Positions 1 through 5,278 of a stretch of 5,278 bases of DNA are shown one piece after another. Numbering within the stretch: position 1 is the stretch's first letter; the number at the start of each line of letters is the position of its first letter. A program made the translations under genes and the position numbers. Origin of the DNA: Planctomycetota bacterium. GTDB taxonomy: Bacteria > Planctomycetota > Brocadiia > Brocadiales > Bathyanammoxibiaceae. The stretch lies in contig JAUXLO010000137.1 in assembly GCA_030623665.1 (NCBI GenBank), positions 1 through 5,278 of the forward strand, given 5' to 3'. The notes beneath the pieces are model-generated. The model did no database searches and had not been told where the DNA came from. It worked only from the letters and a program-made list of their open reading frames with translations.

Positions 1-2
1 AA

Positions 3-1172
3 CCGTCGCGCAGGTTATCGTCCATATCAGCATACGCCTTTGCGGAGGTGGATGCACAGGTAGCAAGGCTAAAGGAGCATGGTATACCGCCCATCGACTT
101 TGGTGTGGGTGACCCGACGTCTCCTGCTCCAGGGCTTGTGAGACAGGCCACCCAAATGGCCGTTGACATCAGGAAGAGCTCAGGATACCCCAGCTACATA
201 GGCTGTAAGGAATATCGCCTCGCCGTAAGTAAATGGATGCGAAAGAGATTTGGGGTGGATGTGGACCCGGAGACGGAAATTTCTTCCACAATGGGTTCAA
301 AGGAGGCGGTCTTTAACTTCCCGGAGGGCCTCGTTGACCAGGGGGACTACGTGATAATCCCAACGCCCGGATATCCCCCCTACGCCAGGGGGACTCTCTT
401 TGCAGAGGGAATACCGTACTTCGTGCCGCTACTGCCGGAGAACCACTTTCTGCCCGACCTTGAGGCCATCCCCAGGAAGGTGCTCAAGAGGGCAAGGATT
501 ATGTGGATAAACTACCCCAGCAATCCATGCGCCGTAAGTGCGCCGATGAGGTTTCTGGAAGAAGCGGTGGCCTTCGGCCACAAGCACAATATTGTTATCG
601 CCGCTGACGAGGCGTATACAGAGATTTACTTCAGCAACGACCCGCCGCACAGCATCCTTGAGATTACGAAGGAGGGGGTACTGGCCTTCCACTCGCTGTC
701 GAAGCGAAGCGCCATGACCTGCTATCGTACGGGCTGGGTCGCCGGTGATAAGCGAATAGTGGACATATTCAAGAAGGTAAAGACAAACATAGACTCCGGC
801 ACCGCCACCTTTATCCAGGATGGCGCCATCGCCGCCCTTGGGGATGAGGGCCATGTAGAGGACCTGCGCAAGGAATACAGGGAAAAGAGGGATATTCTGG
901 TAAAGGCCCTAACCCAGGCCGGACTTCCTGATTGCACGCCTGAGTCAACACTATATATATGGCAAAGGATACCGGAAGGGATGAGTTCTGTAGACTTTTC
1001 AACGAGGTTACTGGACCCCAAGGTGGCCATTGTTACCACCCCGGGCGGATGGTTGAGCGACCCGACGGAATCAGGCCATAACCCAGGGGAGGGATTTGTA
1101 AGATTCGCTCTGGTTCCCAGTATAGAGAAGACCCGGGAGGCCGCTGAGCACCTGAGGAACCTGAAGCTGTGA
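3..1172 (+). CDS. PLP-dependent class I/II aminotransferase, DapL/DapC-like (5'-partial)
   Basis: Fold-type I aminotransferase; the closest family I recognise is the LL-diaminopimelate / succinyldiaminopimelate aminotransferase group, so a role in lysine and peptidoglycan precursor synthesis is likely but substrate is not proven. Numbering from the GTG at 48: Gly-Ser-Lys (83-85) of the cofactor phosphate loop, Tyr109 in PGYPPY, Asn159 in the SNP motif, Asp187 and Tyr190 in ADEAY, Schiff-base Lys219 in SLSKR, Arg227 in YRTGW, and the carboxylate-binding Arg352 near the C-terminus. The frame is open from the first complete codon at 3, and the 15 codons before 48 read PSRRLSSISAYAFAE, typical of the N-terminus of this family. 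GTG 48 is therefore probably an internal valine and the true start lies just left of the window. It ends with tandem in-frame stops TGA TAA. It faces the cytochrome gene tail to tail. Aminotransferase: very sure; exact substrate: unsure. Confidence 0.9.
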   Translation, partial: PSRRLSSISAYAFAEVDAQVARLKEHGIPPIDFGVGDPTSPAPGLVRQATQMAVDIRKSSGYPSYIGCKEYRLAVSKWMRKRFGVDVDPETEISSTMGSKEAVFNFPEGLVDQGDYVIIPTPGYPPYARGTLFAEGIPYFVPLLPENHFLPDLEAIPRKVLKRARIMWINYPSNPCAVSAPMRFLEEAVAFGHKHNIVIAADEAYTEIYFSNDPPHSILEITKEGVLAFHSLSKRSAMTCYRTGWVAGDKRIVDIFKKVKTNIDSGTATFIQDGAIAALGDEGHVEDLRKEYREKRDILVKALTQAGLPDCTPESTLYIWQRIPEGMSSVDFSTRLLDPKVAIVTTPGGWLSDPTESGHNPGEGFVRFALVPSIEKTREAAEHLRNLKL

Positions 1173-1227
1173 TAAGTAAGAAGCGTCTGGACGCACCGCA
1201 CATTACCGTTATTGTTTAATCGTTATG

Positions 1228-1255
1228 GTAGGGGCATGTTGCAACATGCCCCTGC
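1228..1255. repeat. Perfect palindrome, GTAGGG-type intergenic repeat, copy 1
   Basis: Positions 1230-1253 are a perfect 24-bp palindrome, AGGGGCATGTTG followed by its exact complement, centred between 1241 and 1242. Bases 1228-1229 and 1254-1255 extend it by a G-C pair and a T/G position that would be a wobble pair in RNA. It lies between two convergent genes, 6 nt after the cytochrome stop codon and about 55 nt after the aminotransferase stop. As RNA it could fold from either strand and may block or slow transcription both ways, but neither side has a T tract, so it is not a canonical intrinsic terminator. Its ends resemble the element at 1649-1704, which suggests a dispersed REP/MITE-like repeat; that part is inference. 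Confidence 0.75.
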
Positions 1256-1259
1256 AACT

Positions 1260-1613
1260 TCAGCGTTTCTTTCTAGGGCTCAGCACCCTGACCCACCTGG
1301 CGGCGGCCTTTATCTCCTCGGTGGTAAGTACCTTTCTCCAGCCGGGCATCTTGTTCTTGCCATAGGTTATCGCATCGATTATCTGTTCATTTGTAACAGA
1401 TACCTGCCAGAAGCGGCTTGAGAAATTAGGTGCACCCAGTCTCTTCCCCCTCTTGGTGGGTTTGCCGAACCTGCCGTGGCATTTAGCGCAGTTGTTGTTA
1501 TAAATCCTCTTGGCGTCAATTTGTTTTGGTTCCTCGGCGAGGCAGACCGTGCTCGATATGAGTACGGCAAGTGCGATACACAGAACAGAATAGCGGTGAA
1601 TTGCCTCTGTCAT
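1260..1613 (-). CDS. Small exported monohaem c-type cytochrome (class I)
   Basis: 117 residues. Residues about 9-26 form a hydrophobic signal peptide after His6-Arg7, with a probable signal peptidase I site after Cys24-Leu25-Ala26. Cys24 is not preceded by a proper lipobox, so a lipoprotein is less likely. The haem-binding motif CAKCH is at 42-46, with His46 the expected proximal ligand, and Met89 in the KMPGW segment the expected distal ligand; this order and spacing fit a class I cytochrome c of about 90 mature residues, acting as a periplasmic or extracytoplasmic electron carrier. The C-terminus is basic (PRKKR). Start ATG 1613 is the only one that gives a full signal peptide; only a weak purine-rich site (AGAGA) precedes it. 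It lies 106 nt downstream of the superoxide reductase on the same strand, separated by a palindromic repeat. Redox partner unknown. Confidence 0.88.
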   Translation of the reverse strand: MTEAIHRYSVLCIALAVLISSTVCLAEEPKQIDAKRIYNNNCAKCHGRFGKPTKRGKRLGAPNFSSRFWQVSVTNEQIIDAITYGKNKMPGWRKVLTTEEIKAAARWVRVLSPRKKR

Positions 1614-1648
1614 TAGTCTCTATTCAGTTTGTTCTAACGGATGTTTTC

Positions 1649-1704
1649 GTAGGGACGAGGTCGCCTCGCCCTCACAATAGGGCGGGGTAACCCCACACCC
1701 CTAC
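1649..1704. repeat. Double-hairpin GTAGGG-type intergenic repeat, copy 2
   Basis: A 56-bp element that starts GTAGGG and ends CCCCTAC. The left half (1651-1672) folds as AGGG plus CGAGG pairing with CCTCG plus CCCT around a TCG loop, with A1655 bulged. The right half (1678-1703) folds as TAGGG with CCCTA outside and GGGG-TAA-CCCC inside, with unpaired bases between the two stems. It begins 15 nt after the superoxide reductase stop codon (minus-strand sense) and ends about 35 nt before the cytochrome start. It shares terminal sequence and stop-codon-proximal position with the palindrome at 1228-1255. It could act as an mRNA stabiliser or attenuator between the two genes; no T tract follows either hairpin. 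Mobility or a genome-wide family is inferred, not shown. Confidence 0.65.
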
Positions 1705-1719
1705 AATCGCCGGTTAGCA

Positions 1720-2097
1720 TTATTGTTCCAGTATTTTAATCTCCTTTGTTGCCTCCCACTGACCATGCAGGTTACACCGTTCCATTATCCTTAGAGTCGA
1801 AGTCCTGTGTTTACCGCCTTTCACAAGGGTTACCGTCACCTCCGGCCTGGTGAATACCGGGGTAAGATCAAGGCATGCATTAAAGTTTTCACCAGAATGT
1901 ACACAGATCCACTGGATGTGATGTCCCTCTTCCATCACGTGAGGGATTTCACCCACCTTGATCTTTACCTGAAAAGGCTCTCCCGCCTTCACGGTGTCCG
2001 GACACTCAATGACGGGCGTGTGCTTCTTCTCGGCTTCTGTCATGTTCGAAGGGTCCGCTGGTCTGTTAGTTCCGCAAAACAGGGTTTTTTCTGCCAT
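1720..2097 (-). CDS. Superoxide reductase, class II-type (neelaredoxin/desulfoferrodoxin family)
   Basis: Reduces superoxide to hydrogen peroxide without releasing oxygen, in the cytoplasm (no signal peptide). 125 residues from ATG 2097. The predicted Fe(His)4(Cys) site is complete: His26 in KKHTP, His53 in IPHVM, His59 in GHHIQW, then Cys108 and His111 in CNLHGQW. Lys25 matches the lysine thought to attract superoxide. The glutamate usually directly before that lysine is replaced by Lys24, with Glu23 one place further away. The N-terminus has only one cysteine (Cys8), so the rubredoxin-like FeCys4 domain of desulfoferrodoxin is absent. A longer reading from ATG 2130 adds 11 residues, but ATG 2097 has a perfect Shine-Dalgarno site and matches the family start. 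It probably has its own promoter, in the gap after cutA. Family assignment is firm; electron donor unknown. Confidence 0.93.
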   Translation of the reverse strand: MAEKTLFCGTNRPADPSNMTEAEKKHTPVIECPDTVKAGEPFQVKIKVGEIPHVMEEGHHIQWICVHSGENFNACLDLTPVFTRPEVTVTLVKGGKHRTSTLRIMERCNLHGQWEATKEIKILEQ

Positions 2098-2102
2098 TTT
2101 AT

Positions 2103-2110
2103 CCTCCTTA
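2103..2110 (-). promoter_or_regulatory. Strong Shine-Dalgarno site fixing the superoxide reductase start
   Basis: On the minus strand this reads TAAGGAGG, a full match to the anti-Shine-Dalgarno core, with 5 nt before ATG 2097. It lies inside the longer alternative reading from ATG 2130 and is the main reason for choosing the 125-residue protein. Confidence 0.85.
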
Positions 2111-2140
2111 GACCTCTCTATGCTGGTCAAGTGTTACGAA

Positions 2141-2161
2141 GAAAATGATGTGCTCATTTTC
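2141..2161. repeat. 8-bp inverted repeat in the superoxide reductase leader
   Basis: GAAAATGA and TCATTTTC are exact complements separated by a 5-nt loop. On the minus strand the repeat falls between the predicted promoter and the Shine-Dalgarno site, and a further GAA/TTC pairing is possible beyond a 2-nt bulge. It could be an operator or an mRNA leader hairpin. It is AT-rich and followed by TTCG rather than a run of T, so it is a poor terminator for cutA. Confidence 0.5.
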
Positions 2162-2177
2162 AATTCTTGATAATAAA

Positions 2178-2207
2178 ATATTAGTGGATTTTGTCTTCGA
2201 AAGTCAA
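2178..2207 (-). promoter_or_regulatory. Candidate sigma70-like promoter for the superoxide reductase gene
   Basis: Minus strand: -35 TTGACT at 2207-2202 (5 of 6 to TTGACA), an 18-bp spacer, and -10 TAATAT at 2183-2178 (4 of 6 to TATAAT). It starts 10 nt past the cutA stop codon in an AT-rich spacer unlike the flanking genes, and would give a leader of roughly 70 nt. A 13-bp inverted repeat, TAATA-TTT-TATTA (2171-2183), overlaps the -10 box and could hold an operator. Prediction by eye only. Confidence 0.5.
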
Positions 2208-2216
2208 ATGCTACGT

Positions 2217-2561
2217 TTAGTGGTCGGTGTTTTGCTTGGTCACCGTCCTGGTCTCCGCATCTACCCAGTTCAGGTAATCTTTTGAGCCGCGGAGCACGGG
2301 GAGAAACAAGATCTCGGGGACGGTGTAGGAATGGAGTTCCTTTACCCTTTTTTCCACCTCGTCAGAAAGGCCTGTCTTTGTCTTTGCTATAAGCAGGACC
2401 TCTTTTTCATCGTTTATCTTGCCCTCCCAGTGGAATATGGATTGTATGGGTGAAATAATGTTGGCGCAGGCAAAGAGCCTTTCTTCCACCATGGTACGTC
2501 CTATCTTCTGGGCCTCCTCCTGCGAGGAAGCGGTTATCAAGACGACTGAAAATTCCGACAT
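2217..2561 (-). CDS. cutA: CutA divalent cation tolerance protein
   Basis: 114 residues, the usual length for CutA1, a small cytoplasmic trimer with a ferredoxin-like fold linked to copper and other divalent metal tolerance; its exact molecular job is unsettled in the family. Family signatures in order: ACANI at 31-35, SIFHWEGKI at 41-49, Glu54 followed by the LLIAKT strand at 56-61, HSYTVPEIL at 77-85 and YLNWV at 96-100. The start ATG 2561 has AAGGAGA with a 7-nt spacer. It lies 28 nt downstream of the khtU-like gene and is probably cotranscribed with it. Its reading frame stays open upstream of the ATG back through the end of the antiporter gene, which makes a frameshift fusion formally possible. 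The C-terminal tail (TKQNTDH) is polar and not conserved-looking. Confidence 0.95.
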   Translation of the reverse strand: MSEFSVVLITASSQEEAQKIGRTMVEERLFACANIISPIQSIFHWEGKINDEKEVLLIAKTKTGLSDEVEKRVKELHSYTVPEILFLPVLRGSKDYLNWVDAETRTVTKQNTDH

Positions 2562-2589
2562 GACCGGGTCTCCTTCTATCGTTGTGTTG

Positions 2590-3756
2590 CTAACTGACCT
2601 TTTTTTTGCCTGCGATGGCAGAGGCCAGGACGTCAGAGAACCTCATCAGGATCGATCCCAGCACGGCTAATATAAGTACATATAGAACGGTTAGCGCCTG
2701 TATGTGGTGGCTGAATCCGGCTGCATAGGTGGTCGCTACGGCAGCAATGACGATGGAGAATTCCCCTCTTGGCAGCAGGCTGAGCCCCAGCCGTATCTGG
2801 GCCCTTCTGTTTAGCTCGTAGGCACGGCCGGCAAAAAATCCCGTAAGCAGCTTAAACGGGATGGATATTCCCACCAAGATTAGTGCCCACCAAAATACCT
2901 CTCCGAAGGCAGAATAATCGGTAATGATACCAAAGGACACAAAGAAGATGGCCACTGTGATGTATTGGAGTGGTGCGATGAGCTCCAGTGTCCTTGCCTT
3001 TTGGCGTGTCTCAGCTATCACCATTCCGGCAAAGAATGCGCCGATGGCATCAGACAGGCCCAACAGCCTGGCCGCAGACGCCGTAAGGATTATGATGGAG
3101 AACATAAGGAGTACAAATAACTCCGAGGACTCAACGTCCAGTAACTCTTCAAGATATTTTTTTAGGTACTTGCCAATAAGCATCAGGGCGCCGCAAAACC
3201 CCAGGGCCTTAAATATTGCGAGGCTGAGAGGTAGGGCCCCAACCCCGCCCACAGTTATGATACCTGAGAGGACCGCCAGGTATATGGCAATGAATATATC
3301 CTCAAATACCAGTATGCCCAGAAGACACTCTGTCTCGGGATAGGCAGACCTCTTAAGCTCTACAGTATTTTTGCATATTATTGCGGAACTGCTGATGTAT
3401 ACAATACCCGAAAGGAAGAGGCAGCTGATAATGTCCCAGCCGAGGGCCAGGCCTACTATTAATCCAACAGGCAGATTAAGCGCCAGGTCATAGATTCCAG
3501 CAGTTAAGAGCTTGTGCCCGTTTCTTAAAAGTCCGCCAAAGGAGAATTCAAGCCCTATCAGAAATAGCAGAAGGATTATCCCTATCTCCGACAGAAAGTC
3601 CGTTACCAGCGACTTCTCGATAAACCTGCCCACGAAGAGGCCCGTCAATATGTAAAGGGGGATGAGTGAGAGGCGCATCTTTCTTGCAAGCAGGCCGCTG
3701 AGAAAGAGGACAAAACAGATAACTCCTATCTGAGAGATTAGGGTATCTACTTCCAT
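2590..3756 (-). CDS. CPA2-family cation/proton antiporter, KhtU-like membrane subunit
   Basis: 388 residues, almost entirely hydrophobic with about 12-13 predicted membrane segments: an integral inner-membrane Na+/H+ exchanger-fold protein, likely a K+(or Na+)/H+ antiporter. Motifs: FLIGLEF at 65-71, SSSAII at 122-127 in the unwound-helix region, Glu152-Asp153 in LVFEDIF as the probable ion/proton-binding acidic pair, GAFFAGMVIAET at 239-250, FFVSFG at 271-276, and RGEFSIVIA at 330-338, all in the usual CPA2 order. The protein ends just after the last helix with a short lysine-rich tail and lacks the C-terminal RCK/TrkA-N domain seen in KefB/KefC, consistent with the separate regulatory subunit encoded 4 nt upstream. 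Start ATG 3756 is preceded by GAGGA with 8 nt spacing, located inside the end of the upstream gene, which suggests coupled translation. Ion specificity cannot be read from sequence. Confidence 0.92.
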   Translation of the reverse strand: MEVDTLISQIGVICFVLFLSGLLARKMRLSLIPLYILTGLFVGRFIEKSLVTDFLSEIGIILLLFLIGLEFSFGGLLRNGHKLLTAGIYDLALNLPVGLIVGLALGWDIISCLFLSGIVYISSSAIICKNTVELKRSAYPETECLLGILVFEDIFIAIYLAVLSGIITVGGVGALPLSLAIFKALGFCGALMLIGKYLKKYLEELLDVESSELFVLLMFSIIILTASAARLLGLSDAIGAFFAGMVIAETRQKARTLELIAPLQYITVAIFFVSFGIITDYSAFGEVFWWALILVGISIPFKLLTGFFAGRAYELNRRAQIRLGLSLLPRGEFSIVIAAVATTYAAGFSHHIQALTVLYVLILAVLGSILMRFSDVLASAIAGKKKVS

Positions 3757-3760
3757 TTAA

Positions 3761-4300
3761 CTAGTCCTCGGACTTTTCTGGAGGATTCGTAGAGGGTTTT
3801 TCGGCGGTCTTCCCGGTAGGTTCTTCAATAAGTGTGAGGAATGCCTTCATCTGCTCGTTAGTGCCGACCGCTATTATAGTATCACCTTCGTGCATCGTCT
3901 CTTTAGGGAGCGGGTTGGGGACTACCTTGCCCTTCCTCAGGATGGAGATTACGGAGACGCCCGTTTTCTTTCTTATGGCCAGTTCCCCAATGGTCTTGTT
4001 CTCCAATATAGACCCGGCCTCCACCTTTATCCATTCCATAGCCATCTCCTTCATTAACAGCTCTACGGCTGTCTCCTGTACGGGCTGGAAGTACGACCCG
4101 GCCAATATGGAGCCTATCGTGCGGGCCTCGTCTTCCGTAAAGGTTGTCTCTGTGATAGGTATATCCTTGTCTTCCGTAAAACGATAGACTTCCCTTTCCC
4201 CGTTAAGGCGTACCACGATTACCACCGTCTCGTCCGATTCGGTTTCTATCGTAAACTTCCTGCCTATAGCCGGGAGTTCGGTTTCTTTTACCTCTACCAT
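3761..4300 (-). CDS. KhtT-like antiporter regulatory subunit with RCK_C (TrkA-C) domain
   Basis: 179 residues, soluble, no signal peptide. Residues 1-60 resemble the KhtT N-terminal domain (ELPAIGRKFTIET at 8-20). Residues about 88-158 form an RCK_C/TrkA-C domain with the typical run: TIGELAIRKKTGVSVISILR (103-122), then NP at 129-130, EGDTIIAVG at 138-146 and Glu149-Gln150 before a final helix. In Bacillus KhtT gates the partner antiporter KhtU and its RCK_C domain senses ligands and pH; c-di-AMP binding is known there, but I cannot confirm it here. The last 20 residues are a charged Pro/Lys/Glu-rich tail that looks disordered and lies outside the domain. Start ATG 4300 has AAAGGGG with an 8-nt spacer, in the 13-nt gap after rsmA. 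Family confident; signal sensed unknown. Confidence 0.88.
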   Translation of the reverse strand: MVEVKETELPAIGRKFTIETESDETVVIVVRLNGEREVYRFTEDKDIPITETTFTEDEARTIGSILAGSYFQPVQETAVELLMKEMAMEWIKVEAGSILENKTIGELAIRKKTGVSVISILRKGKVVPNPLPKETMHEGDTIIAVGTNEQMKAFLTLIEEPTGKTAEKPSTNPPEKSED

Positions 4301-4313
4301 TCTGTGTTCCCCT

Positions 4314-5246
4314 TTAGATTAAAGTGCTTATTTCCTTGGTCAGGGCTACAAACCCTTCCAAATCCAGTGCCTCCCCTCTCAGGTGCGGCTCGATACCGAG
4401 CCTCTTGAAGGCATCCAGCAGGGCCTCCTTGCCCTTGCTCTTGCTAACGAAAGGCAGATTGGGCATAAGAAGGCTGTTAAGTAGTGTCTTCCGCCTTGAT
4501 TGAAACACGGTCCTTACTATTATACTAAAGAGTTGATAGTCATGCACGACTTCGCGGGCCTTTTCCTTGTGTGCGTTGAGCGCCACTATGGCAGACTCAA
4601 CCTGGGGCGCCGGCCAAAAGACCTCGACAGGGAGGGTCCGTATTATACGAATCTCGGAAAATAGTTGGGCTATGACAGAGAGCACGCCGTAATCCTTTGT
4701 CCCGGGTCTTGCCGTCAGCCTGTCCACTATCTCCTTCTGTAGTGTGAGGACCATCAGCCCCACGGGCAGCTCTCCCTCCAAAAGGGCGATTATCGCCGGG
4801 GTGCTTATGGAATACGGAAGATTTGACACCACCTTGAGCACCAGTTCCCCATCCCTGTTCAGCCATTCCTGGAGAAGCCCTTCTACACGGGGCTCTATGG
4901 CCGTCTTGGAGTGGAGGACGTCCATATTAACGACATGGATATTGTCATACGGGGCCAGCGCTTCTCGTGATAGATTGAAAAACCCCCGGTCTATCTCCAC
5001 ACTTAAGACCTTATGGGCCCTCTCCCTAAGGAGTTCTGTGAGAGAACCGGCCCCTGTGCCTATTTCCAACACTATGTCGCGTTCGCAGATATCGGCCGTT
5101 TCTACGATCAGCCGGAGGATGTTCTGGTCTATGAGAAAGTTCTGCCCTAACCTCTTTTTGGGAGAAATTCCACGCTCCCGGAGCGCGGCCTTTAAGCTGG
5201 AGACCGTAGCGGGTACGGTACTTGTAGTATTATGGACGTAAGCCAT
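4314..5246 (-). CDS. rsmA: 16S rRNA (A1518/A1519) dimethyladenosine transferase RsmA/KsgA
   Basis: S-adenosylmethionine-dependent enzyme that dimethylates two adjacent adenosines in the 3'-terminal helix 45 of 16S rRNA during small-subunit maturation. 310 residues. Motifs in order: KKRLGQNFLID at 30-40, the SAM-binding glycine loop EIGTGAGSLT at 61-70, acidic VEID at 83-86, Asp109 in NMDV, catalytic NLPYSIS at 142-148, QKEIVDRL at 170-177 with PGTKDYG at 181-187, WPAPQVESAI at 211-220, and FQSRRKTLLNSL at 248-259 in the C-terminal domain. The ~30 residues before the first motif are longer than in E. coli but like Bacillus KsgA. ATG 5246 has AAAGGA about 10 nt upstream. The frame is open to the window edge but no other start codon lies in it here. 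It is the first gene of the probable four-gene operon within view; the promoter lies outside. Confidence 0.96.
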   Translation of the reverse strand: MAYVHNTTSTVPATVSSLKAALRERGISPKKRLGQNFLIDQNILRLIVETADICERDIVLEIGTGAGSLTELLRERAHKVLSVEIDRGFFNLSREALAPYDNIHVVNMDVLHSKTAIEPRVEGLLQEWLNRDGELVLKVVSNLPYSISTPAIIALLEGELPVGLMVLTLQKEIVDRLTARPGTKDYGVLSVIAQLFSEIRIIRTLPVEVFWPAPQVESAIVALNAHKEKAREVVHDYQLFSIIVRTVFQSRRKTLLNSLLMPNLPFVSKSKGKEALLDAFKRLGIEPHLRGEALDLEGFVALTKEISTLI

Positions 5247-5278
5247 TAATAGTGAGTCCTTTGGGACCTGTGAAGAAT

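Noticed and set aside
429..1201. Minus-strand reading frames of 141 and 159 residues opposite the aminotransferase
   Set aside because: They overlap each other and a complete, motif-rich aminotransferase on the plus strand; no family resemblance.
1228..1255. Palindrome as a canonical Rho-independent terminator
   Set aside because: The stem is strong but neither strand has a T tract after it, so it is listed as a repeat with possible terminator activity only.
1212..1421. Plus-strand 69-residue reading frame across the palindrome
   Set aside because: It runs antisense through the cytochrome gene, starts in the intergenic repeat region and resembles no known protein.
2098..2130. Longer superoxide reductase beginning at ATG 2130
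   Set aside because: The extra 11 residues (MTSIERSKEDK) cover the perfect Shine-Dalgarno site of ATG 2097 and do not resemble the family N-terminus.
1807..2148. Plus-strand 113-residue reading frame
   Set aside because: It is antisense to the superoxide reductase, whose iron-ligand motifs are intact; composition is that of a shadow frame.
2168..2183. Fur or PerR box over the superoxide reductase -10 region
   Set aside because: The plus strand has one good half-site (TGATAAT) but the second half does not match either consensus.
2924..3343. Plus-strand 139-residue reading frame inside the antiporter
   Set aside because: Antisense to the conserved membrane core of the antiporter; Met/Ser/Arg-rich shadow composition.
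4744..5241. Plus-strand 165-residue reading frame
   Set aside because: It is antisense to the rsmA catalytic domain; serine/arginine-rich shadow composition and no motif.
5247..5278. Possible regulatory hairpin (GTCC-CAAA-GGAC) before rsmA
   Set aside because: Only a 4-bp stem, overlapping the likely Shine-Dalgarno site and cut off by the window edge; too little to support a call.

Overview
The window reads as ordinary chromosomal DNA from a Gram-negative-type bacterium that handles both anaerobic and oxygen-exposed conditions: it carries an exported small c-type cytochrome and a superoxide reductase. Base composition looks close to half G+C by eye. Overall protein style would fit an environmental lineage such as an anammox-type planctomycete, but that is a weak inference from family resemblance, with no marker gene to settle it. 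No rRNA, tRNA, CRISPR array, transposase or phage gene was seen.

Layout. Left part, plus strand: a PLP-dependent class I/II aminotransferase of the DapL/DapC-like group (3-1172) whose reading frame runs off the left edge, so only the first few residues are missing. It meets, tail to tail, a block of six genes that all read on the minus strand. In order of transcription (right to left) they are rsmA/ksgA (16S rRNA dimethyladenosine transferase, 5246-4314), a khtT-like RCK_C regulatory subunit (4300-3761), a khtU-like CPA2 cation/proton antiporter (3756-2590), cutA (2561-2217), a class II-type superoxide reductase (2097-1720) and a small secreted monohaem cytochrome c (1613-1260).

Organisation. 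rsmA, khtT-like, khtU-like and cutA are spaced by 13, 4 and 28 nt and probably form one operon. The khtT/khtU pair is a split antiporter: the membrane protein has no cytosolic RCK domain of its own and the small soluble protein supplies it. After cutA there is a 119-nt gap with a plausible sigma70-like promoter and two AT-rich inverted repeats, so the superoxide reductase is probably transcribed on its own. The superoxide reductase-cytochrome gap (106 nt) and the cytochrome-aminotransferase gap (87 nt) each hold a palindromic element beginning GTAGGG and ending in CCCCTAC or CCCCTGC; these look like members of one dispersed intergenic repeat family.

How the genes work together. The minus-strand block has a loose stress and ion-homeostasis theme (K+ or Na+/H+ exchange, divalent metal tolerance, superoxide removal), joined to a ribosome-maturation gene. 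No clearly new biological system is visible. The most interesting points are the paired palindromic repeats, the altered Glu-Lys-His motif in the superoxide reductase, the dense regulatory-looking spacer upstream of it, and an eight-A run at the end of the antiporter gene where loss of one base would fuse it in frame to CutA.
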